Shown here piece after piece: positions 37,625-47,800 of a stretch of DNA of 64,000 bases (its first letter is position 1; each line of letters opens with the position of its first letter). Under the pieces are notes generated by a model. That model was not told where the DNA came from. It did not search any database and saw only the letters and a program-made list of their open reading frames with translations. A program made the position numbers and the translations under genes. Source of the stretch: Sphingomonas sp. Leaf230 (GTDB lineage Bacteria; Pseudomonadota; Alphaproteobacteria; Sphingomonadales; Sphingomonadaceae). Where the stretch lies: contig NZ_LMKW01000001.1 in the NCBI RefSeq assembly GCF_001421745.1, positions 556,174 through 620,173 on the forward strand, in the 5' to 3' direction.

Positions 37625-38044
37625 GTGTTCGATCATGGTAAAATCGGTCGCGGCATGAGCATCGACACCGGGTCGCCCGGCGGCAACGAGAACCGCCGAC
37701 AGCGTGAGCGGGACAGCTTGCTGCTGGTCGCGCAGGTGCGGATCGGCGACGAGACGACTGCCCGCGAGGCGCGGGTCCGCAATCTGTCCGAGACGGGTTT
37801 GATGGCCGAGCTCGCCAAGGTCGTCGATGTCGGTACGCCGGTCACGGTAACGCTGCGCGGGATCGGCGAAGTTGCGGGCACGGTTGCGTGGTGCACCGAG
37901 GGGCGGATGGGCATATCGCTCGACTCGCCGATCGATCCGCTGCTCGTGCGCAAATCTCCCGGTGGGACCAAGCCCTTGTCGCCGTCCTATACCGTCAAGG
38001 CGTCGGACAGCGCGTACGCCTTGCGCAATCCGAAGCCACTGTAA
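37625..38044 (+). CDS. PilZ domain protein
   Basis: This 139-residue protein has a PilZ domain from about residue 25. The Arg-rich switch ENRRQRERDSLLLVAQV and the NLSETGLMAEL motif (NxSxxG) are the two c-di-GMP-binding elements. GEVAGTVAWCTEGRMGISLD completes the barrel. GTG 37625 is chosen because GGGAAG lies eight bases upstream; ATG 37655 would also keep the domain. It follows dksA on the same strand by 29 bases, so cotranscription is likely. Confidence 0.82.
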   Translation: MFDHGKIGRGMSIDTGSPGGNENRRQRERDSLLLVAQVRIGDETTAREARVRNLSETGLMAELAKVVDVGTPVTVTLRGIGEVAGTVAWCTEGRMGISLDSPIDPLLVRKSPGGTKPLSPSYTVKASDSAYALRNPKPL

Positions 38045-38094
38045 CTCCGGCAAGTGGCTCCCCGGATTTACCCGGGGAGCAGTATCGGCGACCG

Positions 38095-38250
38095 TTATAC
38101 GCTGACGATCTCTTCCTTCAGTCGCAGCTTCTGCTTCTTCAGGCTCGCCAACAGGTTCGCGTCGGGTAGCGGACGGTGCGTTTCGTCGGCGATCCGCTGC
38201 TCCAGCACGGCATGCTTGGTTTCCAGGGCTGTCTGATGAGTCGTCTGCAC
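38095..38250 (-). CDS. DUF465/YdcH family small protein
   Basis: This 51-residue helical protein has the family consensus LETKHAVLEQRIADETHRPL, PDANLLASLKKQKLRLKEEI. The GTG at 38250 is chosen because AGGAGG lies eight bases before it; an upstream frame extension to 38295 lacks a site. DUF465 proteins are small coiled-coil proteins of unknown function. A paralogue is divergently placed at 38503. Confidence 0.8.
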   Translation of the reverse strand: MQTTHQTALETKHAVLEQRIADETHRPLPDANLLASLKKQKLRLKEEIVSV

Positions 38251-38502
38251 GGTGGGATGCCTCCTGCATTCGGGTTGGGGAACTGAGTAAACCACTCCGT
38301 CATCGAAATGTCTTCATCGGAAACGAGCCAAATCGATTGGTCGAACGATTTGGCGCGACGGACCGAACGTGCGCGGCGAGGTCGCAATTCGTCGTGAAGT
38401 ACGTTTTCGACCTCGGTCCGCCTTGCAGGGACGGTTTCGCACTCGCGCACTGCGCTGCGTTTGCTAAGGGCACCGGATACGACGGCAGCCATCGGGGGAC
38501 GA

Positions 38503-38700
38503 GTGGACGACGCGCAGACCAGAGTTCGACTTGATTCATTGCGGATCGAGCATCGCGATCTCGACGACGCGATCGCCGCCCTCGCGCTGGCGTCGACGCC
38601 CGATCAGTTGCAGATGGCGCGGCTTAAGAAGCGCAAATTGCGGCTTCGGGACGAAATTGCCTCGCTGGAAGACCTGCTGATCCCGGATATTATCGCGTGA
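38503..38700 (+). CDS. DUF465/YdcH family small protein, second copy
   Basis: This is a 65-residue protein from GTG 38503, with GGGGGA just upstream. The sequence RLDSLRIEHRDLDDAIAALA, then LQMARLKKRKLRLRDEIASL, follows the DUF465 heptad pattern and the basic KKRKLRLRDEI tail. It is more divergent than the copy at 38095, lacking the RPxPD block. Function unknown. It lies upstream of rcdA on the same strand. Confidence 0.72.
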   Translation: MDDAQTRVRLDSLRIEHRDLDDAIAALALASTPDQLQMARLKKRKLRLRDEIASLEDLLIPDIIA

Positions 38701-38757
38701 TTGCAACGTCCTAAACTGGAACGCGCACGTACTGGCGCATTTTGGGACAGGTGATGG

Positions 38758-38772
38758 TTAGCGTGTCGTTAA
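38758..38772. promoter_or_regulatory. candidate CtrA box upstream of rcdA
   Basis: TTAGCGTGTCGTTAA fits the CtrA recognition pattern TTAA-N7-TTAA with one substitution in the first half-site. It lies 44 bp before the ATG at 38816, about where a -35 element would be expected. It is seen by eye only. Confidence 0.45.
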
Positions 38773-38815
38773 CCTCTCTGGATGACGTCTGGTCGGTGTG
38801 CCATTTGTCCAATCG

Positions 38816-39277
38816 ATGACCCACGCCGGATATGAATCGCGGATGCAGCGCCGCCTGATCGACGCTTTGTATAGCGAAGCGATGCTACTGGCCGACGAGG
38901 CGCGGACCTATTTCGACGAAGCCGGCCGGGTCGAACGTGAAGCGCTCGATCCGCTGATCCGGGTCAGTTTCAGCTGCGAATCGCTCAAGGTGACGACGCG
39001 GCTGATGCACGTCATCGCGTGGCTGCTGACGCAACGCGCGGTCCAGGCGGGGGAGCTACGGCCCCGGGACGCGCTCGATCCCTCGCGGCGGCTGGGCGAT
39101 GCGCCGGTCACTGACGCCGCGCTGCTCGCGATGCTGCCGACGCGGGCGCGTGAGATGATCGGGGCGAGCACCGATCTGCATCGGCGCGTGGCCCTGATGG
39201 ATGAGGCGCAGGATATGCCGGAAGTGATCGTGAGTCCGGTTCGGTCGATGCAGAAGCGGATCGCCAACGCGTTCTAG
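38816..39277 (+). CDS. rcdA: DUF1465 protein, RcdA-type regulator of CtrA degradation
   Basis: DUF1465 is the family of Caulobacter RcdA, an adaptor that with CpdR and PopA delivers CtrA to the ClpXP protease at the G1-S transition. The 153-residue protein has the family core RRLIDALYSEAMLLADEART, EALDPLIRVSFSCESLKVTT and MHVIAWLLTQRAVQAGEL. It should form a three-helix bundle dimer. ATG 38816 is preferred to GTG 38798 because the candidate CtrA box would place the promoter close to it; neither has a clear ribosome binding site. Its presence with divL in this window ties both ends to the same pathway. Confidence 0.85.
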   Translation: MTHAGYESRMQRRLIDALYSEAMLLADEARTYFDEAGRVEREALDPLIRVSFSCESLKVTTRLMHVIAWLLTQRAVQAGELRPRDALDPSRRLGDAPVTDAALLAMLPTRAREMIGASTDLHRRVALMDEAQDMPEVIVSPVRSMQKRIANAF

Positions 39278-39388
39278 AGCGCTGAGTTTGACTCGGCAGC
39301 AGGGCGGCCCGCTGGGCGGTGAGCGCTTACATCATCACGGAGAGTTTGGGTTCGGGGAGGGGGCAAACTCACCCCGTAAAATCGGCAA

Positions 39389-39465
39389 TGGTCGGGGCGA
39401 TAGGATTCGAACCTACGACCCCTGGACCCCGAGACCAGTGCGCTACCAGACTGCGCCACGCCCCG
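39389..39465 (-). tRNA. tRNA-Pro (anticodon CGG)
   Basis: On the minus strand, the acceptor arm CGGGGCG pairs with CGCCCCG, followed by discriminator A and an encoded CCA. The D-arm is GCGCAGTCTGGTAGCGC. The anticodon loop CTCGGGG reads CGG. The T-arm contains GGTTCGAATCC. The anticodon stem CTGGT/TCCAG has a T-T opposition next to the loop. At 77 nt including CCA it is a normal proline tRNA reading CCG. Confidence 0.95.
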
Positions 39466-39573
39466 ACAACATTGCCGGTGAGCGCCCTAGCCGCGACATC
39501 CCGAACGTTCAAGACAATTATGGAGTGTGTCCGCGATCTATCGCGCACGCGGTGTCGCTGCTAGGAGCGCGCC

Positions 39574-41394
39574 ATGACTCCGCTCGACCGCATCCGCAAT
39601 TTTTCCATCATCGCCCATATCGACCATGGCAAGTCGACGCTCGCCGACCGGCTGATCCAGGAAACTGGTGGCCTGACCGCGCGCGAAATGTCCGAGCAGG
39701 TGCTCGACAACATGGACATCGAGAAGGAGCGCGGGATCACGATCAAGGCGCAGACCGTGCGCCTTGCGTATCACGCGAAGGACGGCCTCGACTACGTCCT
39801 CAACCTGATGGACACGCCGGGCCATGTCGACTTTGCCTATGAAGTGAGCCGCAGCCTCGCCGCGTGCGAAGGCGCGCTGCTGGTGGTCGATGCCGCGCAG
39901 GGCGTCGAGGCGCAGACGCTCGCCAACGTCTACCAGTCGATCGAGCATGACCACGAGATCGTGCCGGTGATCAACAAGATCGATTTGCCCGCCGCCGAAC
40001 CCGAGAAGGTGCGCAAGGAAATCGAGGACGTGATCGGCATCGACGCGTCCGAGGCGGTGCTGGCGTCGGCCAAGTCGGGGATCGGCATCGTCGAGATCCT
40101 CGAGGCGATCGTCACCAAGATCCCGCCACCCAGCGGCGACCCGGAGGCGCCGCTGAAGGCGATGCTGGTCGACAGCTGGTACGATCCGTATCTCGGCGTC
40201 GTCATCCTCGTCCGCGTGATCGACGGCGTCCTGAAAAAGGGTCAGCAGATCAAGTTCATGCAGACGGGGACGATGCATCTGGTCGACCGGGTCGGCTGTT
40301 TCCGTCCGAAGATCGAGCAGCTGACCGAGCTCGGCACCGGCGAAATGGGCTTCATCACCGCGCAGATCAAAGAGGTCGCGCAGACGCGCGTCGGCGACAC
40401 GATCACCGATGCTAAGCGGCCTGCGCTGGAAGCGCTCGCGGGCTTCAAGGAAGTCCAGCCAGTCGTGTTCTGCGGGATGTTCCCGGTCGATGCCGCCGAG
40501 TTCGAGAAGCTGCGCGAGAGCATTTCGAAGCTGCGGTTGAACGATGCGAGCTTCTCGTTCGAGATGGAAACGTCGGCGGCACTCGGCTTCGGCTTCCGCT
40601 GCGGGTTCCTCGGGCTGCTCCATCTGGAGATCATCCAGGAGCGGCTTACGCGCGAATACGATCTCGACCTCATCACCACCGCACCGTCGGTCGTGTACGA
40701 GATTGAGCTGACTCACCCCGATCCGTCCGGTACGACGCATATCGAGCTGCACAACCCCGCCGACATGCCCGAGCCGAACAAGATCGCGACGATCAGCGAG
40801 CCGTGGATCGAGGCGACGATCTACGTCCCCGACGAGTATCTCGGTAGCGTCCTCAAGCTCTGTCAGGACCGCCGCGGCATCCAGAAGAACCTGACTTATG
40901 TCGGCGGCCGCGCGCAGGCGACCTACGAGCTGCCGCTGAACGAGGTCGTGTTCGACTTTTACGATCGGCTGAAGTCGATGTCGAAGGGCTATGCGAGCTT
41001 CGATTATCACCAGATCGGCTACCGCGAGGGCGATCTCGTCAAGATGGGGATCCTCGTCAACGAGGAGCCGGTCGACGCGCTGAGCATGATCGTCCACCGC
41101 GGCACCGCCGAAGTGCGCGGCCGCGGCATGGTCGAGCGGCTCAAGGAACTGATCCCGCGCCATCTGTTCAAGATCCCGATCCAGGCAGCGATCGGCGGCA
41201 AGGTGATCGCGCGCGAGACGATCAGCGCGATGCGCAAGGACGTGACCGCCAAATGCTATGGCGGCGACGCGAGCCGCAAGAAGAAGCTTCTGGAGAAGCA
41301 GAAGAAGGGCAAACTGAAGATGCGCGAGTATGGCTCGGTCAGCATCCCGCAGGAGGCGTTCATCGCAGCGCTGAGGATGGGCGACGACGCGTAG
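39574..41394 (+). CDS. lepA: elongation factor 4 (LepA)
   Basis: LepA is a ribosome-associated GTPase that acts in translation quality control and 30S biogenesis. The 606-residue protein has G1 [14 protein letters not shown], the switch I region [15 protein letters not shown]3 [14 protein letters not shown]4 [13 protein letters not shown], and the LepA-specific C-terminal domain ending [27 protein letters not shown] lies just upstream of the ATG. It stands alone after tRNA-Pro. Confidence 0.97.
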   Translation: MTPLDRIRNFSIIAHIDHGKSTLADRLIQETGGLTAREMSEQVLDNMDIEKERGITIKAQTVRLAYHAKDGLDYVLNLMDTPGHVDFAYEVSRSLAACEGALLVVDAAQGVEAQTLANVYQSIEHDHEIVPVINKIDLPAAEPEKVRKEIEDVIGIDASEAVLASAKSGIGIVEILEAIVTKIPPPSGDPEAPLKAMLVDSWYDPYLGVVILVRVIDGVLKKGQQIKFMQTGTMHLVDRVGCFRPKIEQLTELGTGEMGFITAQIKEVAQTRVGDTITDAKRPALEALAGFKEVQPVVFCGMFPVDAAEFEKLRESISKLRLNDASFSFEMETSAALGFGFRCGFLGLLHLEIIQERLTREYDLDLITTAPSVVYEIELTHPDPSGTTHIELHNPADMPEPNKIATISEPWIEATIYVPDEYLGSVLKLCQDRRGIQKNLTYVGGRAQATYELPLNEVVFDFYDRLKSMSKGYASFDYHQIGYREGDLVKMGILVNEEPVDALSMIVHRGTAEVRGRGMVERLKELIPRHLFKIPIQAAIGGKVIARETISAMRKDVTAKCYGGDASRKKKLLEKQKKGKLKMREYGSVSIPQEAFIAALRMGDDA

Positions 41395-41401
41395 GCGCCC
41401 A

Positions 41402-41427
41402 AGGCTAAGCGGCGCAGCGCTTTAGCT
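41402..41427 (+). terminator. possible stem-loop terminator after lepA
   Basis: AGGCTAAGCG and CGCTTTAGCT are near-complementary arms separated by a few bases, eight bases after the lepA stop codon. No T-run follows, so intrinsic termination is uncertain. Confidence 0.35.
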
Positions 41428-41549
41428 GAGGCTAGCGCCAAGCCGGACGGCGACCGGCCGAGCTCGTCCTCGGTCGTGTCGTCCGACGACGCGGCTTTGC
41501 CGCGGCGCGACCACGTTGCAATCCGTCGTGGCAGGCCTAAGCTCGCTAG

Positions 41550-41738
41550 ATGACGCGAGTCTCATCCAAACCCCTGGAGTCGGGATCGCCGATCTCCGCG
41601 GAAGCCTATGATCGCTGGCTGCGCGGAAAGGTCGCACGATCTTTGGCGGACCCTCGTCCATTTATCGCCCACGAAGATGCTATTGCTGCCATGAGATTGG
41701 TTGTGTCGTCCATCGATCGGTCAGGCGGAGATCGCTGA
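41550..41738 (+). CDS. RelB/stability-determinant-like antitoxin
   Basis: This 62-residue protein has the pattern SAEAYDRWLRGKVARSLADP, RPFIAHEDAIAAMRLVVSS, typical of small RelB/StbD-like antitoxins that pair with ParE/RelE toxins. The N-terminal part would be the DNA-binding or dimerisation arm and the C-terminal helix the toxin-binding part. The stop codon overlaps the remnant start of the toxin frame. Such antitoxins repress their own operon. Confidence 0.72.
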   Translation: MTRVSSKPLESGSPISAEAYDRWLRGKVARSLADPRPFIAHEDAIAAMRLVVSSIDRSGGDR

Positions 41739-42006
41739 AGCTGATCTGGCGCCCAAGGCGGTTAAGGATGCCACTACTATTCTAGAGTATATCGCCGATC
41801 GGAATCCGAGCGCTGCGTCACGCCTATCGACATTGATCGAGGCATGCGCCGATCGTCTTGCCGATCATCCGTTCATGTATCGGCCGGGCAGGGCTGACGG
41901 TACGCGCGAAGCTGTCGTGCATCCCAATTATCTTTTGATTTATCGTATCGTCTCGGACACGATCGAGGTCATCAACGTCGTACATGCGCGTCGCGATTAC
42001 CCGTAA
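41735..42006 (+). pseudogene. ParE/RelE-family toxin with apparently damaged 5' end
   Basis: The main frame encodes a ParE/RelE toxin body: AVKDATTILEYIADRNPSAA, ADRLADHPFMYRPGRADGTR, HPNYLLIYRIVSDTIEVINV and the family end HARRDYP. Family proteins usually begin like MKLIWRPxAVxD. That text (KLIWRP) is present at 41738-41754 but one base out of frame with the rest, suggesting a single-base loss near 41753. The codon at the expected overlapping start is CTG (41735) rather than ATG or GTG. The main frame can otherwise only start at TTG 41701, well inside the antitoxin gene. Either it is inactivated or it uses an unusual start; a sequencing error would also explain it. Confidence 0.55.
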
Positions 42007-42188
42007 TCTCCGTAACCAACTGTCATCATACCAACACAATCCCCGCCTAACCGCCCAACCGGGGAGTGAGCGTCGCGAGGCGTCGTCGGGCCGTCCGGGG
42101 AGGGCGGTGGATGGCGCGGAGCGACGTTGCGTATTGGGATGTGCGGCCGGTCGTCAGGGACGCCGCCGCACTATTGGGGAATATCATC

Positions 42189-44531
42189 TTGAAGATTTCG
42201 GTCGTTAAGTCGGCGTTGATGCTCGGCGTCGCGTTTGGTTCGGTTGTGGGTGGCTCGGCTGCGTTCGCACAGGCCGCGCCGGTCCAGGATCAGGTTCAGG
42301 CTGGGCAGGCCGCTCCCGAGGAAGGCTTGGACGACATCGTCGTCACCGCCGAGCGCCGTTCGGAAAACCTCCAGAAGGTGCCGCTCTCGGTCGGCGTCGC
42401 GTCGGGCGATGCACTGCGCGCCTACACCGCCGGCGGCGACGACACGCTGCTCGCGCTGTCGGGCCGCGTCCCCGGCCTGTACGTCGAATCGACGACCGGC
42501 CGTATCTTCCCGCGCTTCTACATCCGCGGCCTCGGCAACATCGATTTCTACCTCGGCGCGTCGCAGCCGGTCACGATCATCCAGGACGACGTGATCCTCG
42601 AGCATGTCGTGCTGAAGTCGAACCCGGTGTTCGACGTCCGCCAAGTCGAAGTCCTGCGCGGTCCGCAGGGCTCGCTGTTCGGCCGCAACACCACCGCCGG
42701 CATCATCAAGTTCGACACGAACAAGCCGACCAACGATTTCGAGAGCCGCGCCTCGGCCTCGGTCGGCAGCTATGGCAGCGTCAGCCTCGATGCGGGCGTC
42801 GGTGGTCCGTTGATCAAGGACCTCCTCTCGATCCGCCTGTCGACGCTGCTCCAGCACCGCTCGAATTATATCGACAACGCCTATGCCGGTGTAAGCCAGG
42901 ACAGCACCGCGACGCCGCGCAAGGACGCCATGGGCGGCTTCGACGATCGCAACGTCCGCGTGCAGCTTGCGCTGACACCGGGCGAACGCTTCACCCTCGA
43001 CCTGTCGGGCCACGCGCGCTGGTATGACGGCACCTCGACGTTGTTCCATCGCGGCGCGCTCAAGAAGGGTTCGAACGACGTCTCCGCCGAGCCGCGCAAC
43101 ACCGTGTCGCTCGACGAGGGTAACGACAACCCGCAGAGCTACAACACCTATGGCGGCTCGGCGCGTGCGTCGTATGACTTCGGTCCGGCCACGCTGACCT
43201 CGATCACCGCATACGAGACCACGTCCGGGTTCAGCCGCGGCGATACCGATGGTGGTGCGGGCGCGAACTTCCCGGTCCGCGGCGTCGCCAACGGCTTCGG
43301 TCAGTCGCAGGGCCAGATCCGCGATCTGGATCAATGGTCGCAGGAAGTGCGCGTTGCCGGCACCCCCGGTGGCCGCTTCAACTGGCAGCTCGGTGGCCTG
43401 TACTTCGACAACCGCGACATCACCGATTTCTACCAGCGGACGTTCTTCCTGACGACGGCGGCGCGCAATCCCAACAACTGGGTGCGGTTGCATGACGTCA
43501 ACACCTCGTGGGCGGGCTTCGGCCAGGTCAGCTACGAGCTGATGGACAAGCTGACGGTGACGCTTGGCGGGCGCATCACCGAGGACAAGAAGCGTACGCA
43601 ACTGCTGAAGACCGTTCAGAATGCGGCTGGCGTCAATCAGTATCCGACCAACTTCCGCCGCGACGTCACGCTGAAGTCGACCAAGCCGAGCTGGGATGCG
43701 AGCATCCTGTATCAGGCGAGCCCCGACATCAGCCTGTATTCGCGCGTCGCCCAGGGCTTCCGCGGACCAACGATCCAGGGTCGTTCGGCGGTGTTCAACT
43801 CCGACTTCTCGACCGCGAACTCGGAGACGATCCTGTCGTGGGAGACGGGGATCAAGACGCGCCTGCTCGACAATACGCTGACGCTCAACGCCACGGTGTT
43901 CGGCTACCGCGTCAACGATATCCAGCTGAACGGCAACGACGTCAACGGCAACGGCATCCTGTTCAACGGCAACAAGGCCGAGGCGTACGGCATGGAAGCC
44001 GAGGCCAATTGGAAGCCGGTACCGAACCTCACGCTGGGCGCCGGCCTTAGCCTGTTGCACAGCGCGATCCGCGACAAGACGACCGAGGTGCAGATCTGCG
44101 CGCTCAACAACCTCGTGGTCTGCACGCCCTCGGCGCCCGTCCGCGCGGTTCCCGGCGCTTTCGGGACGACGTACTTGGTCAAGATCGACGGCGAGCCGCT
44201 GCCGAATGCGCCGGAATACAATGTCGACCTCACCGCGCGCTACGATCAGCCGCTCGGCAACGGCGGTCGCGCGTTCATCGCGGGTGACTTCAACATCCAG
44301 GGGTACACGCAGTTCGTGCTCTACAAGACCAAGGAGTTCACCGCGAACGGAAACTTCGAGGGCGGCCTGAAGATCGGTTATGCCGCACCGGACGACGCCT
44401 ATGAGTTGGCTGTGTTCGCCCGCAACATCACCGGCGAGAAGAACCTCAAGGGCGTGATCGAGAACTACATGGCGGCGGTATTCAACGAACCGCGGATCAT
44501 CGGCGTCTCGCTCAGCGGCAAGTTCCGCTGA
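42189..44531 (+). CDS. TonB-dependent outer-membrane receptor (780 aa)
   Basis: The start is TTG 42189, with GGGGAA eight bases upstream, giving the signal peptide KISVVKSALMLGVAFGSVVG cut after AAFAQA. A longer ATG-like frame from 42066 would put this signal in mid-protein. The TonB-box region is LDDIVVTAERRSENLQKVPL. The plug includes FPRFYIRGLGNIDF and VRQVEVLRGPQGSLFGRNTT. The barrel ends IIGVSLSGKFR. This plug subtype (LRGPQGSLFGRNTTAG) is the large sphingomonad family associated with diverse organic substrates. No adjacent catabolic gene indicates the ligand. Confidence 0.93.
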   Translation: MKISVVKSALMLGVAFGSVVGGSAAFAQAAPVQDQVQAGQAAPEEGLDDIVVTAERRSENLQKVPLSVGVASGDALRAYTAGGDDTLLALSGRVPGLYVESTTGRIFPRFYIRGLGNIDFYLGASQPVTIIQDDVILEHVVLKSNPVFDVRQVEVLRGPQGSLFGRNTTAGIIKFDTNKPTNDFESRASASVGSYGSVSLDAGVGGPLIKDLLSIRLSTLLQHRSNYIDNAYAGVSQDSTATPRKDAMGGFDDRNVRVQLALTPGERFTLDLSGHARWYDGTSTLFHRGALKKGSNDVSAEPRNTVSLDEGNDNPQSYNTYGGSARASYDFGPATLTSITAYETTSGFSRGDTDGGAGANFPVRGVANGFGQSQGQIRDLDQWSQEVRVAGTPGGRFNWQLGGLYFDNRDITDFYQRTFFLTTAARNPNNWVRLHDVNTSWAGFGQVSYELMDKLTVTLGGRITEDKKRTQLLKTVQNAAGVNQYPTNFRRDVTLKSTKPSWDASILYQASPDISLYSRVAQGFRGPTIQGRSAVFNSDFSTANSETILSWETGIKTRLLDNTLTLNATVFGYRVNDIQLNGNDVNGNGILFNGNKAEAYGMEAEANWKPVPNLTLGAGLSLLHSAIRDKTTEVQICALNNLVVCTPSAPVRAVPGAFGTTYLVKIDGEPLPNAPEYNVDLTARYDQPLGNGGRAFIAGDFNIQGYTQFVLYKTKEFTANGNFEGGLKIGYAAPDDAYELAVFARNITGEKNLKGVIENYMAAVFNEPRIIGVSLSGKFR

Positions 44532-44550
44532 TCGGGTAGGGTGCCATCAA

Positions 44551-44673
44551 TCCTCCCCCGCAAGGGGGAGGTGGCTCGCACTTGCCAGACGGAGGGGGAG
44601 GTAAGGGAAACCGCTGTTGTGTGTTCCTCCCCCTCCGTCACCTTCGGTGCCACCTCCCCCTGGCGGGGGAGGA
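44551..44673. repeat. double-hairpin repeat after the TonB receptor
   Basis: About 123 bp: TCCTCCCCCGCAAGGGGGAG at the left and CTCCCCCTGGCGGGGGAGGA at the right, with inner arms GACGGAGGGGGAGG and CCTCCCCCTCCGTC. Same plan as the other elements but with longer inner arms. The remaining 160 bp before the next gene show nothing else. Confidence 0.85.
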
Positions 44674-44834
44674 TCGTTCGAATTGCCGACTTCATGCGGG
44701 AGGGGATGCAGTAGAACCTGCGTCGCTACCTAAACCAAGCGTGACGCATTTTTCAGCAGCGTGGGCGCAAACGGCATTGTAGCGCAACGTTGCGGCGAGT
44801 TGCCGTTTTCCTTCGGCCGGTTGATACTCGCTCC

Positions 44835-47800
44835 ATGTCGCTCAATCCCGTATTCTATGATGCAAGCGGACGCCGGCGTCGGCGGTTCACCTTTGGCGTC
44901 GCGGCGTTCATCGCCCTGCTGCTGCTGTCGATCGCGATGTTCGCCGTCTCGATCGGTGCGGTGCCGACCGCGCCGCTGCTCCCGATCGAGCCCGAGCATC
45001 CCGCGCTTCACAAGCTGCCCGCACCACGCGGCGGCATCCTCCGCGAGACCCGGCGCGACCTCAATTACTACGCCAAGCAGCTGTTCGGGACGAGCGCGGC
45101 CAAGCCCGGTGTTGGCAACGGCGCCAACCCGCCGCTCGCGATCGCCTTCCACGCGCCTTGGGACGAAGCCAGCACGGCGAGCCTCGCGCGGCACGTCGAA
45201 CAACTCGACTGGCTGATCCCCGGCTGGGTCTCGATCACCGGCAAGGATCACCACATCACCGTGTTCCGCGACCAGGCTGGGCGCGATATCCTCAACAAGG
45301 CGGTGCACCGCCCGATGATCCTGCCGATGGTGCAGAACGCCGTCGACGGGAATTGGGACGGCGCCGGTAGTGCCGCGATGTTCGCCGATCCGAAGGCACG
45401 CGCCGCCTTCCTAGACAAGCTGGTGCCGTTCCTCAGCGCGAACCATGCCGGCGGCGTGTTCTACGATTTCGAGGACCTGCCCGCATCGGCGCAGCCTAAT
45501 TACCGCGCCTTCCTCGCCGAAACGCGCGCGCGCTTTGCGCCGCGCGGTTGGGTCGTTGCGATCGCGGCGCCGGTCGCCAACCCCGACTGGAACCTGCCCG
45601 CCTATGCGAAGGTGACCGATAAGGTCTTCCTGATGGCCTATGACGAGCACGAGACGAGCGGCGCACCCGGCCCGATCGCGTCGCAACGCTGGTTCGCGCG
45701 CATGGTCGCCGACGCCGCGCGCGGTATCCCCCCCGCCAAGCTGGTCGTCGCCATCGGCTCCTACGCGTATGACTGGCACGCAGGCGCGGATAGCGGCAAC
45801 GGCGATGCGCTCGATGTCGAGGAGGCATGGCAGGCTGCAGCGGACTCGGGGACCGTACCGACTTTCGACAAGACCAGTGGCAACAGCAGCTTCGCCTATT
45901 CCGAGGGCGGGGTGCAGCATCAGGTCTGGCTACTCGACGCGGCGTCGGCGTACAACCAGATCGCGTTCCTGCAAAAGGCGGGCTTGGGGAGCGTCGCTCT
46001 CTGGCGTCTGGGGTCGGAAGATCCGGGGCTCTGGTCGATTTGGGGTCGCGATCATCGAAAGCTACCGATCCCCGACTCGATCGACAACATGCCCGCCGGC
46101 ACCAACGTCGATATCGAAGGCAGCGGCGAGATCCTCAAGATCGCCGCCGAGCCCGTCACCGGCATTCGCGACGCGGTGCCGGCGAAGGACGGCACGATCG
46201 CCGACGTCAATTTCACGCGCATGCCGTCGCCTTATGTCGTGGTGCGGACCGGCTATCGTCCGAAGCAACTGGCGCTGACGTTCGACGACGGGCCCGATCC
46301 CGAATGGACGCCGCAGATCCTCGACATCCTCAAGCGCGAGCATGCGCCCGCGACGTTCTTCGTCATCGGCGAGAACGCGCTCACCGAACGGCCTTTGCTC
46401 CAGCGCATGGTCGACGAAGGCCATGAGATCGGCAGCCACACCTATACGCATCCGAACCTCGCCAACGTCTCGCAGCGGCAGGTGAAGTACGAGCTGAACA
46501 CCACGCAGCGGCTGTTCCAGGCGTTCACCGGGCGCTCGCTCCGGCTATTCCGCGCACCCTATTTCGGCGATGCCGAGCCGAGCACCGCGGACGAGATCCT
46601 GCCCGCACTCGAAGCGCAGCAGCGCGGCTACATCTCGGTTGGCCTTCACGTCGATCCGGACGACTGGAAGCGCCCCGGCGTACAGGCGATCATTGACCGG
46701 ACCATTGCGGGCGTCGAGGCGGGCAACCCGGAGCGCAGCGGTAACGTCATCCTGCTCCACGACGCCGGCGGCAACCGCGCCCAAACCGTCGCTGCACTCC
46801 CAATCATCATCGAGCGATTGCGCGCGATGGGCTACAGCTTCGTCCCCGTCTCGACGCTCGCGGGGCTCTCGCGCAATCAATCGATGCCGGTGATCTCGTC
46901 GAGCGACCGTGTCGCCGCGGTTGCCGATCTCGCGCTGTTCAGCACGCTCGGCGGCATCGTCGTCGCGCTCCGCTGGATCTTCGGGATCGCGATCACGATT
47001 GGCATCATTCGCGCGCTGGCCCTGTCCGCACTCGCGTTGATTCAGGCCCGTCGCGAATTGAAGACCGTGTTTCCGGCGATCGATCCGTCGCGGTTCGTCA
47101 CGGTGATGATCCCCGCGTTCAACGAGGAGCGCGTGATCGTCCGCGCCGTGGAGGGCGTGCTGGCGTCGAACGACGTCGCGATCGAAGTGATCGTGATCGA
47201 CGACGGCTCAAGCGACGGCACCAGCCGCGTCGTCGCCGAAGCGTTCGCCGGCGACGACCGCGTTCGCCTGCTGACGTTGGAGAATGGCGGCAAGGCACGC
47301 GCGCTCAATCGTGGTCTCGAACTGGCGCGCGGCGAGATCGTGATCGCGCTCGACGCCGATACGCAGTTCGAACCGATGACGATCGCCCGTCTGGCGCGCT
47401 GGTTCGACGATCCGAAGCTCGGCGCGGTCGCGGGTAACGCGAAGGTAGGCAACCGCGTCAATCTGATCACCAAATGGCAGGCGCTCGAATACATCACCGC
47501 GCAGAACCTCGAACGCCGTGCGCTCGCGCGGCTGAACGCGATGACCGTCGTGCCGGGTGCGGTCGGCGCATGGCGGCTCAAGGCGATCCGCAGCGTCGGC
47601 GGTTATCCCGACGACACGCTTGCGGAGGATCAGGACCTCACGATCGCGATCCAGCGCCACGGCTGGAAGGTGCAATACGACCAATTCGCGATCGCCTGGA
47701 CCGAGGCGCCCGAGACGATGCGTGCGCTCGCCAAACAGCGATTCCGCTGGGCATTCGGGACGTTGCAGTGTCTCTACAAGCACCGCTCGGCGATCGGCAG

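Noticed and set aside
39274..39459. A small minus-strand frame with text GSALVSGSRGRRFESYRP
   Set aside because: This is the usual artefactual frame produced by reading through a tRNA gene, here tRNA-Pro.
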